DNA of 64,000 bases from contig JAJCYA010000085.1 of the NCBI GenBank assembly GCA_029263095.1, positions 1 to 64,000 on the forward strand, written 5' to 3'. Position numbers and translations under genes: made by a program. Every line of letters begins with the position of its first letter. Position 1 is the first letter of the stretch. The DNA comes from Acidimicrobiia bacterium. GTDB taxonomy: Bacteria > Actinomycetota > Acidimicrobiia > Spongiisociales > UBA11373. Positions 15,517 through 24,225 of this stretch are shown piece by piece. The notes beneath the pieces were generated by a model. That model was not told the origin of the DNA and ran no database searches. It saw only the letters and a list, made by a program, of their open reading frames with translations.

Positions 15517-15552
15517 AGAGAAGGTGGACCCCGACCGGGGTCCACCTTCTCT
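15517..15552 (+). terminator. Strong hairpin terminator
   Basis: A perfect 16-base inverted repeat (arm AGAGAAGGTGGACCCC) with a four-base loop GACC follows the secreted-protein gene by 16 bases. It is followed by TTGTCC, so the T-tract is short. Confidence 0.8.
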
Positions 15553-15621
15553 TTGTCCAGTTCCGGATCGTCGGTGGTGAACTGATGGTGTCGTCGCCTC
15601 GATTCCTGCGAGCATGCCGGG

Positions 15622-16242
15622 ATGACACACGACCGGGCTGGGCTACGACGGATTGCACTTCGACTCGAGTACTCGACCATCGTGTGGAATGTCGGAGAAG
15701 CCGGGCTCACGATCGCTCTCGGCATTGCGGCCGGGTCGTTGGCGCTCATCGGTTTCGGCTCCGACTCGATCATCGAAGTATTCGCGTCAGGTGTGGTCGT
15801 TTGGCACCTGAGGCCTGGGCACGAGCAAGACCATCCCGGGCGAACCTCCAGGGCTCTCTGGCTCGTCGGGGTCGCGTTTGCCGTGCTCGCAGCAGCTCTG
15901 GCCGTCGCCGGCACGCGGGATCTCGTCACCGGCCGACGTCCCGACGAGTCGATCTGGGGAGCGATCTACCTGGTCAGCGTCGCGATCGTCATGTTCGGTC
16001 TTGGAGTCGCCAAGCGCCGAATCGCGCAACGGCTCGACTCGGCTCCGCTGCGGGCGGAGGCCACCATGACCGTGCTGGACGGGGTGCTCGCCTTGGGGAC
16101 GGCGATCGGTTTGGGACTCAACATCGCGGTTGGCTGGTGGTGGGCCGACCCGATCGCGGCGCTCTTGGTGGCGCTGGTGGCAGTCAACGAGGCACGAGAG
16201 AACTTCGAGGAGTCTCGCGGCTGGGCCGCTCTCGATCGATGA
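15622..16242 (+). CDS. Cation diffusion facilitator-like membrane transporter
   Basis: This 206-aa protein has five or six transmembrane helices. The stretch IVWNVGEAGLTIALGIAAGSLALIGFGSDSIIEVFAS resembles the first CDF repeat, with the metal-site position GSDSIIE. A second site-like stretch TVLDGVLALGTAIGLGLN and WWADPIAALLVALVAVNEA follow the same pattern. The cytoplasmic C-terminal domain of full CDF proteins is missing, so this is a minimal form, as in TMEM163-like members. It likely exports Zn2+ or a similar divalent ion. It lies downstream of the Ni/Co permease in a metal-related stretch, but a terminator separates them. Confidence 0.75.
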   Translation: MTHDRAGLRRIALRLEYSTIVWNVGEAGLTIALGIAAGSLALIGFGSDSIIEVFASGVVVWHLRPGHEQDHPGRTSRALWLVGVAFAVLAAALAVAGTRDLVTGRRPDESIWGAIYLVSVAIVMFGLGVAKRRIAQRLDSAPLRAEATMTVLDGVLALGTAIGLGLNIAVGWWWADPIAALLVALVAVNEARENFEESRGWAALDR

Positions 16243-16272
16243 GGGAGTAGCCGACGCCGTCCTTTGTTCGCG

Positions 16273-16301
16273 ATGAAGGGGCCCGAAGGGCCCCTTCATC
16301 T
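16273..16301. terminator. Bidirectional hairpin between converging genes
   Basis: A perfect 13-base inverted repeat (GATGAAGGGGCCC, three-base loop GAA) sits between the end of the CDF-like gene (16242) and the end of the minus-strand secreted protein gene (16332). It can terminate both. Confidence 0.75.
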
Positions 16302-16331
16302 TCTGCCTGCGTGGTCGGGTCAGGCAAGTCG

Positions 16332-17096
16332 TCAGCGGGTGACCTTGACGGTGTGAGCCTTGAGATCGAGCGAGTTCTGGACATAATCGACTGTGTCGCC
16401 CACTTGGATGTCCATGTAGGTGGCCGGTACCCCGTTCACCGTCACCTGGGTACCCGGACCGAGTTTGACTCCGGCGCCGCCTGCGTGCATTCCGTAGGAC
16501 CGTCCGGGCCAGTGGCCGATCAGCCCGACAAAGCTGACGGTGGCAACACCGGTGTAGATGGCCGGACCCCAGAACATGCCTTCGGCTTCGATCGATGTGG
16601 CAACGAGCGTCTCAGGGTCGTACTGCACGGAAATCCGGTCCCCGATGTGGAGGCGGATCAGATTCGACACTTGGCCGTTGAACGTGATGCTCGTTCCCCC
16701 ATTTACGCCGAACGTACTGTCGGGGAAGATGCCGACAGTGATGGAGTTGGTGCCGATGGCGCCGATCGTTCCGTTCAAGGACGCTTTAGCGGCTCCACCC
16801 GGCGCATCCTGTTGTCCGCCTTGGTCCTCCGCGGCTTTCTTGGCGGCCTCGATGGCCTTCTTTTCCGCCTCGGTCAGCTCCTGCTCGTCTGGCTGCGGCT
16901 CGTCTGGCTGCTGGTCTTGGCCGCCTTCGGCTGCCAGCTCGGCGGCCTTCTTTTCTGCCTCGATTGCCTGCTTCTCGGCCTCGGACAGCTCAGCGAAGGC
17001 CGGTGTGGCCGGCAAGACCGTCATGGCCATGACGACGAGGGCTACGACCGATCGTTTGCGCAGTCGGTAGCGGTCCTCTGGGTGGGCGAATCTCAT
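16332..17096 (-). CDS. Secreted protein with charged helical repeats and a strand-rich C-terminal domain
   Basis: The ATG at 17096 (ribosome site AAGGTGCG) gives 254 aa with a signal peptide ending near ATPAFA. Two copies of a charged helix follow, ELSEAEKQAIEAEKKAAEL and ELTEAEKKAIEAAKKAAED, separated by a Gln/Pro/Asp-rich linker. The C-terminal 150 residues form a strand-rich domain of two similar halves: SLNGTIGAIGTNSITVG and VQYDPETLVATSIE, then ATVSFVGLIGHWPGRS and TVNGVPATYMDIQVGD. The second half resembles the small all-beta domains seen in periplasmic binding modules. No function can be assigned. Charged coils plus a beta domain suggest a cell-wall tether. Confidence 0.7.
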   Translation of the reverse strand: MRFAHPEDRYRLRKRSVVALVVMAMTVLPATPAFAELSEAEKQAIEAEKKAAELAAEGGQDQQPDEPQPDEQELTEAEKKAIEAAKKAAEDQGGQQDAPGGAAKASLNGTIGAIGTNSITVGIFPDSTFGVNGGTSITFNGQVSNLIRLHIGDRISVQYDPETLVATSIEAEGMFWGPAIYTGVATVSFVGLIGHWPGRSYGMHAGGAGVKLGPGTQVTVNGVPATYMDIQVGDTVDYVQNSLDLKAHTVKVTR

Positions 17097-17301
17097 GTCT
17101 CGCACCTTCCTTGGATCGGGAATCCCCTTCTTGGCATCCCCAAATGGAGATGCCCCCTCGCTGAGGTAACCGGCGCGAGTGTCTATGGGGGTACGCCCGA
17201 ATTGGCTAGATCTTGACCCTGGTGTGCTCAGATCCCGATGCGACCGGGGCCGGGACCTTTGGCCGGTCCCAAGGCCGTGTGTTGCTGCGACACTCCCGGA
17301 T

Positions 17302-18681
17302 ATGACTGCACTGAGGGGGCAAGACACGTTGCCCGTGCCGCGGGTTCCACCACGTCCCAAACCTTCGCCGTTGACCGCCCGCGACGCGATCTGGCTGATC
17401 GCCGTGAACGTGGCCGTCGTCACCTACATGTGGTTTCGTCACGGTGGGATCGAACGGACCGGAGATCTCGGCGAGTGGCTCGTAGCCATCGGTCAACTCA
17501 GCGGTTTGTACGCCGGCCTGGCAATTCTCCTCGGCCTGGTCCTGATCTCGCGAGCTCCATGGCTGGAACGTCGCTACGGCATGGACCAGATGATGCGAGC
17601 CCATCGGAGGACCGGGTTTGCGGCAGCGTGGCTCATGACATTGCACGTCGTGGCCATCACCGTGGGTCTCGCTGCGGATACCGGCATCTCGCTCTGGGCC
17701 CAGATCGTGGACTATGTGCGGAGCTACCCATACATGACCAACACGCTGATTGGGTTCGGTCTGCTCTTGGCTCTCGTGGTCGTGTCAATGCGAGCGATTA
17801 GGCGCTCTCTCTCATATGAGGCCTGGTGGATCATCCACCTGCTGGCGTACGCCGGCGCGGCATTGACCTTTGCCCACCAAACGGTGATCGGCGCCGACTT
17901 CGCGCTCGACAGATGGGCTCTGGTCTACTGGACACTGCTGTATGTGTCGGTGGCGATGTTGATCCTTGGTCACAGGTGGATGGCGCTCGTCGTTCGGCTA
18001 GTTCGCCATCGCTTTGAGGTTGTCAATGTGGTCGCTGCTGGACCAGGTGTTGTCACTCTCGTGGTCGGTGGAAGTCGACTCAACCGACTGTCTGCTCAGG
18101 CAGGCCAGTTCTTCTTGCTCAGAGTCCTCGACCGCGGTCGCTGGTGGAAGGCTCACCCGTTCTCCCTGTCGGCTCCACCCGACGGGCGGTCGCTTCGGTT
18201 TACGGTGAAGGCGCTCGGCGAGGACACGGAATCCTTGCAGACAATCGAGCCGGGCACGCGGGTGGTGGTCGAAGGGCCATATGGTGGGTTCCTGGACGCG
18301 TTGCCGACCGAACGCAAGATTCTGTTCATTGCCGGCGGCATCGGGATCACGCCGTTTCGGGGGCTCATCGAGGATCTTCCTCGGCCGGGCGACGTGATGC
18401 TTCTGTACAGGAATAGGACTCCCGACGATGCCGTCTTCAGAGACGATCTCGAGGCTCTGAGTATCGAGAAGGGGTTTGGCCTCCAGCTGTCCTACAGCCG
18501 ATTCGCCGGCGGCGATCCCAACCCTTTCGAACCGGCTGCGCTACTACGTTTGGCTCCCGATCTTCGAGAGCGAGACGTGTTCATCATTGGTTCAGCCGGG
18601 CTCATTGCTGCAGCGCGCTCCGGTCTGAGGCTCGCCGGTGTTCCGGCACGTCAGATCCATCTCGAGAGCTTCTCCTACTGA
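17302..18681 (+). CDS. Ferric reductase-like transmembrane heme protein with FAD/NAD(P)H reductase domain
   Basis: From the ATG at 17302 the 459-aa protein has a six-helix membrane domain (about 27-235). It carries two histidine pairs, His101/His115 and His179/His192, placed to hold two b hemes across the membrane. A cytoplasmic flavin domain follows, with KAHPFSLSAPPDG and FTVKALGEDTESL, then an NAD(P)-binding segment ILFIAGGIGITPFRGLI near residue 338. It would carry electrons from cytoplasmic NAD(P)H or flavin to the outside. Its stop overlaps the start of the FMN-binding protein gene, and apbE follows. This is a three-gene flavinylation operon. Confidence 0.88.
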   Translation: MTALRGQDTLPVPRVPPRPKPSPLTARDAIWLIAVNVAVVTYMWFRHGGIERTGDLGEWLVAIGQLSGLYAGLAILLGLVLISRAPWLERRYGMDQMMRAHRRTGFAAAWLMTLHVVAITVGLAADTGISLWAQIVDYVRSYPYMTNTLIGFGLLLALVVVSMRAIRRSLSYEAWWIIHLLAYAGAALTFAHQTVIGADFALDRWALVYWTLLYVSVAMLILGHRWMALVVRLVRHRFEVVNVVAAGPGVVTLVVGGSRLNRLSAQAGQFFLLRVLDRGRWWKAHPFSLSAPPDGRSLRFTVKALGEDTESLQTIEPGTRVVVEGPYGGFLDALPTERKILFIAGGIGITPFRGLIEDLPRPGDVMLLYRNRTPDDAVFRDDLEALSIEKGFGLQLSYSRFAGGDPNPFEPAALLRLAPDLRERDVFIIGSAGLIAAARSGLRLAGVPARQIHLESFSY

Positions 18682-19205
18682 TGGTGCACCGACTCGCCGC
18701 CGTCTTCCTACTGACAGTCGCTTCGCTGGGCTTCGCACTGCGTTTTCGGCCACCACCCAGCCAGGTCGATGACATAGAGGAAATCCTCGCCGTGGAAGTC
18801 GTTGCTTCGACCGCGGCCACCAGCACCAGCACCTACCCCACGTACGCTCCGATCCCCAGCGTCACCACGACAACGGTCCCGCCGCTTCCACCGGGTGTAC
18901 AGCAGTTTGAGAGCGCCATAGTCCGGTTCGGTAGAGGGTTGATGCAGCTCGAGATCACGCTCGAACTCGGTGAGCTGGTGGACGTCGAGATGATCCGCAC
19001 CCCGTCGTCATCGGAGCGCGCCAAATCCATCAACATCGAGACGGCGCCAATCCTGGCGGCTGAGGCGATCGAATTGCAGGGCTACCGCCTCCATGTGATT
19101 TCGGGGGCGACTGAGACGTCGTTCGGCTACATGAGAGCGCTGCGGGATGCGTTCGAACAGGCGGACTTGTGCGCCAGACCGAAATGCGAGCTTCCGCTGC
19201 GGTAA
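18681..19205 (+). CDS. Extracytoplasmic FMN-binding domain protein
   Basis: This 174-aa protein has an N-terminal membrane anchor (residues 5-22), a long Ser/Thr/Pro linker (43-72) and an FMN-binding domain. The domain contains the flavinylation motif SGATETS at 141-147, where Thr144 is the expected acceptor for covalently attached FMN. It begins one base before the ferric-reductase-like gene ends (TGATG overlap) and its end overlaps the apbE start. The likely role is accepting electrons from the heme protein on the outer face of the membrane and passing them to an extracellular or periplasmic acceptor. Confidence 0.85.
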   Translation: MVHRLAAVFLLTVASLGFALRFRPPPSQVDDIEEILAVEVVASTAATSTSTYPTYAPIPSVTTTTVPPLPPGVQQFESAIVRFGRGLMQLEITLELGELVDVEMIRTPSSSERAKSINIETAPILAAEAIELQGYRLHVISGATETSFGYMRALRDAFEQADLCARPKCELPLR

Positions 19206-19966
19206 TGGGGACGGTGTTCACCGTCTCCATCGAGGACGACATTCACCCCGAAGCCGCGGATGAGGTGTTTGCGTGGTGGGTGCACGTCGAGCGACTGTTC
19301 TCGACGTTTCGGCCCGACAGCCAGATCAGCGCGATCGCCCGTGGCTCTCTGTCGGTTGATGAAGCCGACGGTGACGTACGGCACGTTCTCGCGGTCTGTA
19401 GCGAGTTCGAGGAGGAGACCGGAGGCCGCTTTTCGATTCATCCCAACCGACCGAATGCACCCGCGTTGGATCCGGCCGCGTTCGTAAAAGGGTGGAGTGT
19501 TGACGAAGCGGCCCTACTGCTGAAGTCCGCCGGTGCAGTCAACTTCGCCATCTATGCCGGCGGCGATGTGCTTTGCAGCGGGCACCCAAACGATGCGGAG
19601 GAGTGGAGCGTCGGCATCCGCCTTCCCCAGCAGCCGGATTCGGTTGGTGCCGCGCTGCATGTGAATGAGGCGGCCGTCGCGACATCGGGTGCCTATGAAC
19701 GCGGCGATCACATCTGGGGGACGGGGGTGGCGGAGGCGGCGTTGCTTGGGGCCACCGTTGTCGGTCCGCGCCTCGGCACCGCCGACGCGCTCTCTACTGC
19801 CATCTTTGCGGACCAGGGTCGGTCGTTCGAATGGCTGGGGCGGTATCCCGACTATTCGATCGTGCTGTTTACGAGCGAAGGCGAAATCAAATGGTCGGAG
19901 TCTTTGGATGGGCGGATCGAGGTCGCGGGACGTCGCGGCCAGTCGAGTCGCAAGCCGGGTCCATAG
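19169..19966 (+). CDS. apbE: FAD:protein FMN transferase ApbE
   Basis: This 265-aa protein contains the ApbE hallmarks: VMGTVFTVSIED near the start, RLFSTFRPDSQISAIARG, DPAAFVKGWSVDEAALLL, INFAIYAGGDV-like FAIYAGGDVLCSG, and VATSGAYERGDHIWGTG. The last two are the substrate and Mg/FAD-binding motifs. It attaches FMN to a threonine in SGAT motifs, and the neighbouring FMN-binding protein has exactly that motif. No signal peptide is visible, so it may act inside the cell before export or be atypically anchored. The start may be the GTG at 19169 or the ATG at 19184; both overlap the upstream gene. Confidence 0.9.
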   Translation: MRQTEMRASAAVMGTVFTVSIEDDIHPEAADEVFAWWVHVERLFSTFRPDSQISAIARGSLSVDEADGDVRHVLAVCSEFEEETGGRFSIHPNRPNAPALDPAAFVKGWSVDEAALLLKSAGAVNFAIYAGGDVLCSGHPNDAEEWSVGIRLPQQPDSVGAALHVNEAAVATSGAYERGDHIWGTGVAEAALLGATVVGPRLGTADALSTAIFADQGRSFEWLGRYPDYSIVLFTSEGEIKWSESLDGRIEVAGRRGQSSRKPGP

Positions 19967-20003
19967 CCGGGGCCAAATGCTGGGCCAGAACCGTCGCCCG
20001 CCT

Positions 20004-21401
20004 CTACGCGGCGCGGTCGATCACTCGCCACAGGCGGTCGACGTGTTTGCGACCGGTGTTCGTTTGTCCCACGGACACGCGAATGAACGAGGTTTCGCCG
20101 AGCTTTGACGGGGTCACGTAGGAGTGGCCCGAGGCGTTGATGGCGAGGGCCAGGGCGTCGGTCGCCTCGTTCCCCGCCGAATGTCGGAAAGTCACCAGAC
20201 CGAAAGGCACCGGCGCAATGAGGTCGAATCGATCGTCGGCCCCGAGGCGTTCCTCCAGTTCCTTTGCCAAATGCACATGCTCGCGGATGTGATGGCGGAT
20301 CCCTTCGGCCCCATAGCTACGGAGGACGAACCACAGCTTGAGAGCGCGGAAACGGCGACCCAGTGGCACGTGCCAGTCCCGGTAGTCGATGACGTTGCCT
20401 TCCTCGGACCGCTGGCTGCGCAGATATGGCGGCAAGATGCTCATCGTCTCCACGAGCTGGCTCCGGTCGGCGACGTAGAAGAGGTTGCAGTCGAAGTTGG
20501 TAAACATCCACTTGTGAGGATTGGTCGTGTAGGAGTCGACTGTGTCCAGGCCCGGCTGGTGTATTCGAAACTCGGGACAGATCATGGCCGACCCCGCGTA
20601 GGCGGCATCGACGTGGTGCCATAGGCCGTGCTCGCGGGCGATGGCACCAACGGCTTCGATCGGGTCTACCGCGGTTGTTCCCGTAGTTCCGACGGTGGAG
20701 GCGACAAAGATGGGCTGGCGTCCCGCTGCCAGGTCCTCGGCGACGGCGACCGCGAGCGCCTGGGGTCGCATTGCATAGCGATCGTCGACCGAGATCAACC
20801 TGATGTGGGGGATACCGGCCATTCGGGCCCCCTTCTCTACAGAGCTGTGCGCCTGGGCCGACGTGTACGCCACCATTTGGTCGACACCGCCTTGGGCGGT
20901 TCTCTGGTGCCGGGCTACGACCAGAGCCGTATGTGTGGAATCGGAGGCGCTCATCTGGATCACGCCACCACCGGGGCCGGCGGTCTTCCATCCGGACGGG
21001 AGGCCCAGCAATTCGACCATCCAGTCGACCACCGCGTTTTCGATCTCGGTGCAGGCCGGGCTGGTGGACCACAGCATCCCCTGCTGTCCGAGACCGGACG
21101 ACACCAGATCGCCCAGGATCGAAGGGGGTGAGGTATTCGCCGGGAAGTAGGCGAACCATCCCGGCGACTGCCAGTGGACCAGCCCGGGACGTACGACTTC
21201 GTCCAGATCGCTCATTATCTGCTCGAAGGATTCGGGTGTCTCGGGTGCGGCCGCGGGGATCCGGTCCCTTATGTCGCCGGGATCCACATCCGGAATGATG
21301 TCGGCGTCTGCCACCGTCTCCATGTAGTCGGCAAGCCAATCGATGACTTCGTGTCCCCTGACCCGGAACTCCTCGGGGGTCATGTGGTAGCTATCGACCA
21401 T
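20004..21401 (-). CDS. PLP-dependent aromatic-L-amino-acid decarboxylase family protein
   Basis: The 465-aa protein is a group II PLP decarboxylase. It has FEQIMSDLDEVVRPGLVHWQSPGWFAYFP near the N-terminus, His185 (SAQAHSS) to stack on the cofactor, Asp265 in HVDAAYAG, and the Schiff-base lysine Lys297 in TTNPHKWMF. It starts at 21401 or at the ATG six codons later. Family members decarboxylate Trp, Tyr, Phe or DOPA to amines; the substrate cannot be read here. It stands alone, converging with the apbE operon. A tyramine/tryptamine-forming role or secondary amine metabolism are open. Confidence 0.88.
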   Translation of the reverse strand: MVDSYHMTPEEFRVRGHEVIDWLADYMETVADADIIPDVDPGDIRDRIPAAAPETPESFEQIMSDLDEVVRPGLVHWQSPGWFAYFPANTSPPSILGDLVSSGLGQQGMLWSTSPACTEIENAVVDWMVELLGLPSGWKTAGPGGGVIQMSASDSTHTALVVARHQRTAQGGVDQMVAYTSAQAHSSVEKGARMAGIPHIRLISVDDRYAMRPQALAVAVAEDLAAGRQPIFVASTVGTTGTTAVDPIEAVGAIAREHGLWHHVDAAYAGSAMICPEFRIHQPGLDTVDSYTTNPHKWMFTNFDCNLFYVADRSQLVETMSILPPYLRSQRSEEGNVIDYRDWHVPLGRRFRALKLWFVLRSYGAEGIRHHIREHVHLAKELEERLGADDRFDLIAPVPFGLVTFRHSAGNEATDALALAINASGHSYVTPSKLGETSFIRVSVGQTNTGRKHVDRLWRVIDRAA

Positions 21402-21452
21402 CCCGGCAGGGTAACGATCAGGTAGAGCTGCTCGCGAGGTCGGACCGGACCC

Positions 21453-22538
21453 CTACTCGTCGTCTCCTTCATTGCGCCGCATGACGGCGTTTGCTTCAAA
21501 CCGCACCTGGAAGTCCTCGTCGGCGGTTGCCAGGATGATCTTCTCCTCGCTGGGACCGATGCCGATGTCGGAGATGGCGCGGACTGCACGCCAACGGATC
21601 CAGGGGTCACGGTCGAAGATCGCCTCCTCGAACAGCGGCCGAAACGCCTCATCCTCTAGATCACCGGCGGCGTCGATGGCGGCCCGTCTAACGATTCTGG
21701 AGTCCTCTCGATACCCGGTGATGACCGCGGCCTTGGTCACGTCCGGGTCTCCGCTGAGGGCCAGGGTGGCGACCGCGGCGCGGCGATGGCGTGGATCATC
21801 GGCTCCGAGAGCCGTGATGAGAAGCGCCCGGTGCTCCGGTCGGTCCGGGTCCATGAGGTGCAGATCCTCGGGCCGCACCTCATCTACGCCGAGTCGTCCG
21901 GCTTCTTCGAGCAGCTCGTCCCGAGTTCGCGCCGGGGCGTGCGTAGCTTCCCCGTCCCAGAACAGCTCGGTAACTCGATCCAATATCGAGTCGAGGCGGT
22001 CTTCCCACGCCGAACGCCCGGCAAGCCCGATCGTCACGAAGTCCCCGGCGACCATGACGTCGGTGATGTCGGCATCGGCGAACAACGAAATGACCCGTTC
22101 GTCCTCGACGGGCTCGCCGCGACGAAGCCAGCGACCGGGAGCGGGCTTACCGCCGATCTGGAACTTGACCTTTCGAGGGTGGGGGGTCGGTTCGGGAATC
22201 ACCGGTCCCTCGAAGACACGGTCAAACACCGACTCCTTGCGCTCCCTGCCTCCCTCGACTCGGATGAGGTAGGTCCCTTCGACGATGCCGTGGGTGAGTG
22301 TGATTCCGTGTCCCAAGTCGTGCTCCCACATCCCTTCAGCCACGTGCGTCGTGACGAGGGCCGACAACCGAGCCTCGTCGGCGGGAGTCCATTTTGCCCT
22401 CGAGAAGAACTGCTTGAGCGCGTCTTTGAACGGCGCCAACGCCTCGAACGGGAGATGCATGGCGATCTCTGTCGTCAGATGCTGCGACGCCGCACCGATG
22501 AGGCCCAGATCGTGGATCGCAGCTCGGGTCACGTCCAT
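21453..22538 (-). CDS. Nfu_N domain-HEAT repeat protein, CvfC-like
   Basis: This 361-aa protein has an N-terminal helical region, a middle domain (about 122-205) resembling the Nfu N-terminal domain (KVKFQIGGKPAPGRW, VISLFADADITDVMVAGDFVTIGLAG), and four or so HEAT repeats at 240-355 (AALVITALGADDPRHR-type units, then WRAVRAISDIGIG). The same order occurs in conserved virulence factor C of staphylococci. Unlike true Nfu it has no CxxC iron-sulfur site. It is probably a protein-protein scaffold. It lies immediately downstream (minus strand) of the divergent trpS start and forms its own short unit. Confidence 0.65.
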   Translation of the reverse strand: MDVTRAAIHDLGLIGAASQHLTTEIAMHLPFEALAPFKDALKQFFSRAKWTPADEARLSALVTTHVAEGMWEHDLGHGITLTHGIVEGTYLIRVEGGRERKESVFDRVFEGPVIPEPTPHPRKVKFQIGGKPAPGRWLRRGEPVEDERVISLFADADITDVMVAGDFVTIGLAGRSAWEDRLDSILDRVTELFWDGEATHAPARTRDELLEEAGRLGVDEVRPEDLHLMDPDRPEHRALLITALGADDPRHRRAAVATLALSGDPDVTKAAVITGYREDSRIVRRAAIDAAGDLEDEAFRPLFEEAIFDRDPWIRWRAVRAISDIGIGPSEEKIILATADEDFQVRFEANAVMRRNEGDDE

Positions 22539-22621
22539 GGGGGGAGGGTACGAGATCTCAGATGGCAGATGGCTGAGTCTGTCGTCTGGCCGTCCCGGCC
22601 ACCTACTAACTTGTGGCTCTC

Positions 22622-23602
22622 ATGGAACGCAAAACCGTCTTCTCCGGACTGCAGCCGACTGGGAACATCCATATCGGGAATTACCTAGGGGCGCTCAGGA
22701 ATTGGGTGAAGCTTCAGGACGAGTACGACTGCATCTACTGCGTCGTCGATCTGCATGCCATCACCGTTCCCCTCGATCCGACCCAGTTCAACAGGGACCG
22801 CCTCGATGCCGCCAAGGCTCTGATCGCGGCGGGTGTCGACCCGGAACGATCCCTCTTCTACTACCAGAGTCAGGTGCCACAACACACAGAGCTGGCGTGG
22901 ATTCTCGGCACGATCACTGGGACCGGACAACTCAATCGGATGACACAATTCAAGGACAAGTCGGATAGGGCCGGATCCAATCTCGGCCTCTACTCCTATC
23001 CGGTGCTCATGGCGGCCGACATCCTCTTGTACCGCGCTGATGCGGTCCCGGTCGGGGAGGATCAGAAACAGCACCTGGAACTCACCAGAGACCTGGCCGA
23101 GCGCTTCAACCACCGGTTTGGTGACGAGTTCCCTATGCCGGAGCCGATCATTCCAGAAAAGGGCGCCAGGGTGATGTCGCTGCAGGACCCGACCGCCAAG
23201 ATGTCCAAATCGGATCCTGATGAGAACAGTCGAATCCTCATCCTCGACGATCCCGACACGATCCGGAAGCGTCTGAAGCGTGCCGTCACCGACTCTGAGA
23301 CAGAGGTCCGCTATGACTGGGCGGCAAAGCCGGGGGTGACCAATCTCATCGAGATCATGTCGTTGCTAACAGGCGAATCTGTCCAGTCGATCGAGACCGA
23401 ATACGGCACCGGCGGCTACGGGACGTTCAAGGACGCAGTGGCCGACGCTGTCGTAGCCGGTTTGGCCCCCATTCGCAGCGCCTTCCGGGAGATGGACGAC
23501 GCCGAGGTGGCGAGACTCATGCAACGAGGAGCCTTGGATGCCCGCACCCGAGCGGAGGGATTTCAACAGGCAGTCCGGAAGAGGGTTGGTTTGGCTGGTT
23601 GA
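22622..23602 (+). CDS. trpS: Tryptophanyl-tRNA synthetase
   Basis: From the ATG at 22622 the 326-aa enzyme has the class I signatures HIGN (GNIHIGNYLG) and KMSKS (DPTAKMSKSDPDENS) and the tryptophan-binding stretch VPVGEDQKQHLELTRDLAERFN, at the normal bacterial length. It charges tRNA-Trp. An in-frame TTG at 22613 is less likely. A TACTAA element 12 bases upstream of the ATG would give a very short leader. The gene runs away from the Nfu_N-HEAT gene on the opposite strand. Confidence 0.95.
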   Translation: MERKTVFSGLQPTGNIHIGNYLGALRNWVKLQDEYDCIYCVVDLHAITVPLDPTQFNRDRLDAAKALIAAGVDPERSLFYYQSQVPQHTELAWILGTITGTGQLNRMTQFKDKSDRAGSNLGLYSYPVLMAADILLYRADAVPVGEDQKQHLELTRDLAERFNHRFGDEFPMPEPIIPEKGARVMSLQDPTAKMSKSDPDENSRILILDDPDTIRKRLKRAVTDSETEVRYDWAAKPGVTNLIEIMSLLTGESVQSIETEYGTGGYGTFKDAVADAVVAGLAPIRSAFREMDDAEVARLMQRGALDARTRAEGFQQAVRKRVGLAG

Positions 23603-23714
23603 GGGTGTCGGAGCTCGAGAGCCGGTGGCGTCTCATGGCGTTGCGCGCCTCATCTGGATCGGGGAGCTGTAGTGAGTCGTCGGTGGCTCACCCATGTTGG
23701 ATGGCGCTGTGCCT

Positions 23715-24014
23715 TCATCTCTCGGTGTCGATGCCGCTGAGCACAAGCACATCGACATCACCGTCGAGTATGTCGGTCACGTTCGCTCTGAAGTGCCTGT
23801 AGTGAGCCGTATCGCGGTGAGCCTGGAGAGCTTCGCTTCCCGAGTAGATCTCGAACAAGTGGTAACCCCCATCGCCGTCGGTGTACAAATCGTACGCCGC
23901 GCAGCCCGGCTCCTTCCTCGTGTGTTCAATCATCGTCCTCATCAGGGCCAGGAAGTCGTCGCGGTGTGGTTCAAGAGGCCTGAAGGCTGCGAGCACGGTG
24001 ACTTGGCTTGGCAT
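23715..24014 (-). CDS. Antibiotic biosynthesis monooxygenase (ABM) family protein
   Basis: The 99-aa protein is a single ferredoxin-like ABM domain: VTVLAAFRPLEPHRDDFLALMR, then HTRKEPGCAAYDLY, YHLFEIYSGSEALQAHRDTAHY and a final strand VDVLVLSGI. Such proteins act as cofactor-free monooxygenases or heme/quinol-modifying enzymes, often dimeric; the exact substrate is unknown. It lies opposite the gene pair at 24226/24458 across a 210-base region with two perfect palindromes, which may regulate it. Confidence 0.8.
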   Translation of the reverse strand: MPSQVTVLAAFRPLEPHRDDFLALMRTMIEHTRKEPGCAAYDLYTDGDGGYHLFEIYSGSEALQAHRDTAHYRHFRANVTDILDGDVDVLVLSGIDTER

Positions 24015-24095
24015 GTGACTCCTATCGCTCTCAGGTCGGGACCGGCAACGTTCATCTCGTCACCGAGCGCGGTGTGATCTTCAGCGGCGGTGGCA

Positions 24096-24109
24096 AACGT
24101 TGCAACGTT
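24096..24109. promoter_or_regulatory. Perfect 14-bp palindrome upstream of divergent genes
   Basis: AACGTTGCAACGTT is its own reverse complement. It lies in the region between the ABM-family gene (start 24014) and the small protein gene at 24226, a likely place for an operator. Confidence 0.5.
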
Positions 24110-24156
24110 GCGCTGAGACCGGCGCTTCCACACCGGGACCTCCCGCCTGGGGGGCG

Positions 24157-24170
24157 TATTGTGCACAATA
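24157..24170. promoter_or_regulatory. Perfect 14-bp palindrome, GTGCAC-centred
   Basis: TATTGTGCACAATA is its own reverse complement, 56 bases upstream of the ATG at 24226 and 61 bases from the other palindrome (start to start). GTGCAC-centred dyads of this sort are typical operators; the cognate regulator is not in the window. Confidence 0.55.
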
Positions 24171-24225
24171 GAGAGACACCCCGCCCGAGGGGTGGCCTCC
24201 AACTCCGACTCGGAAGGGACGTTTG

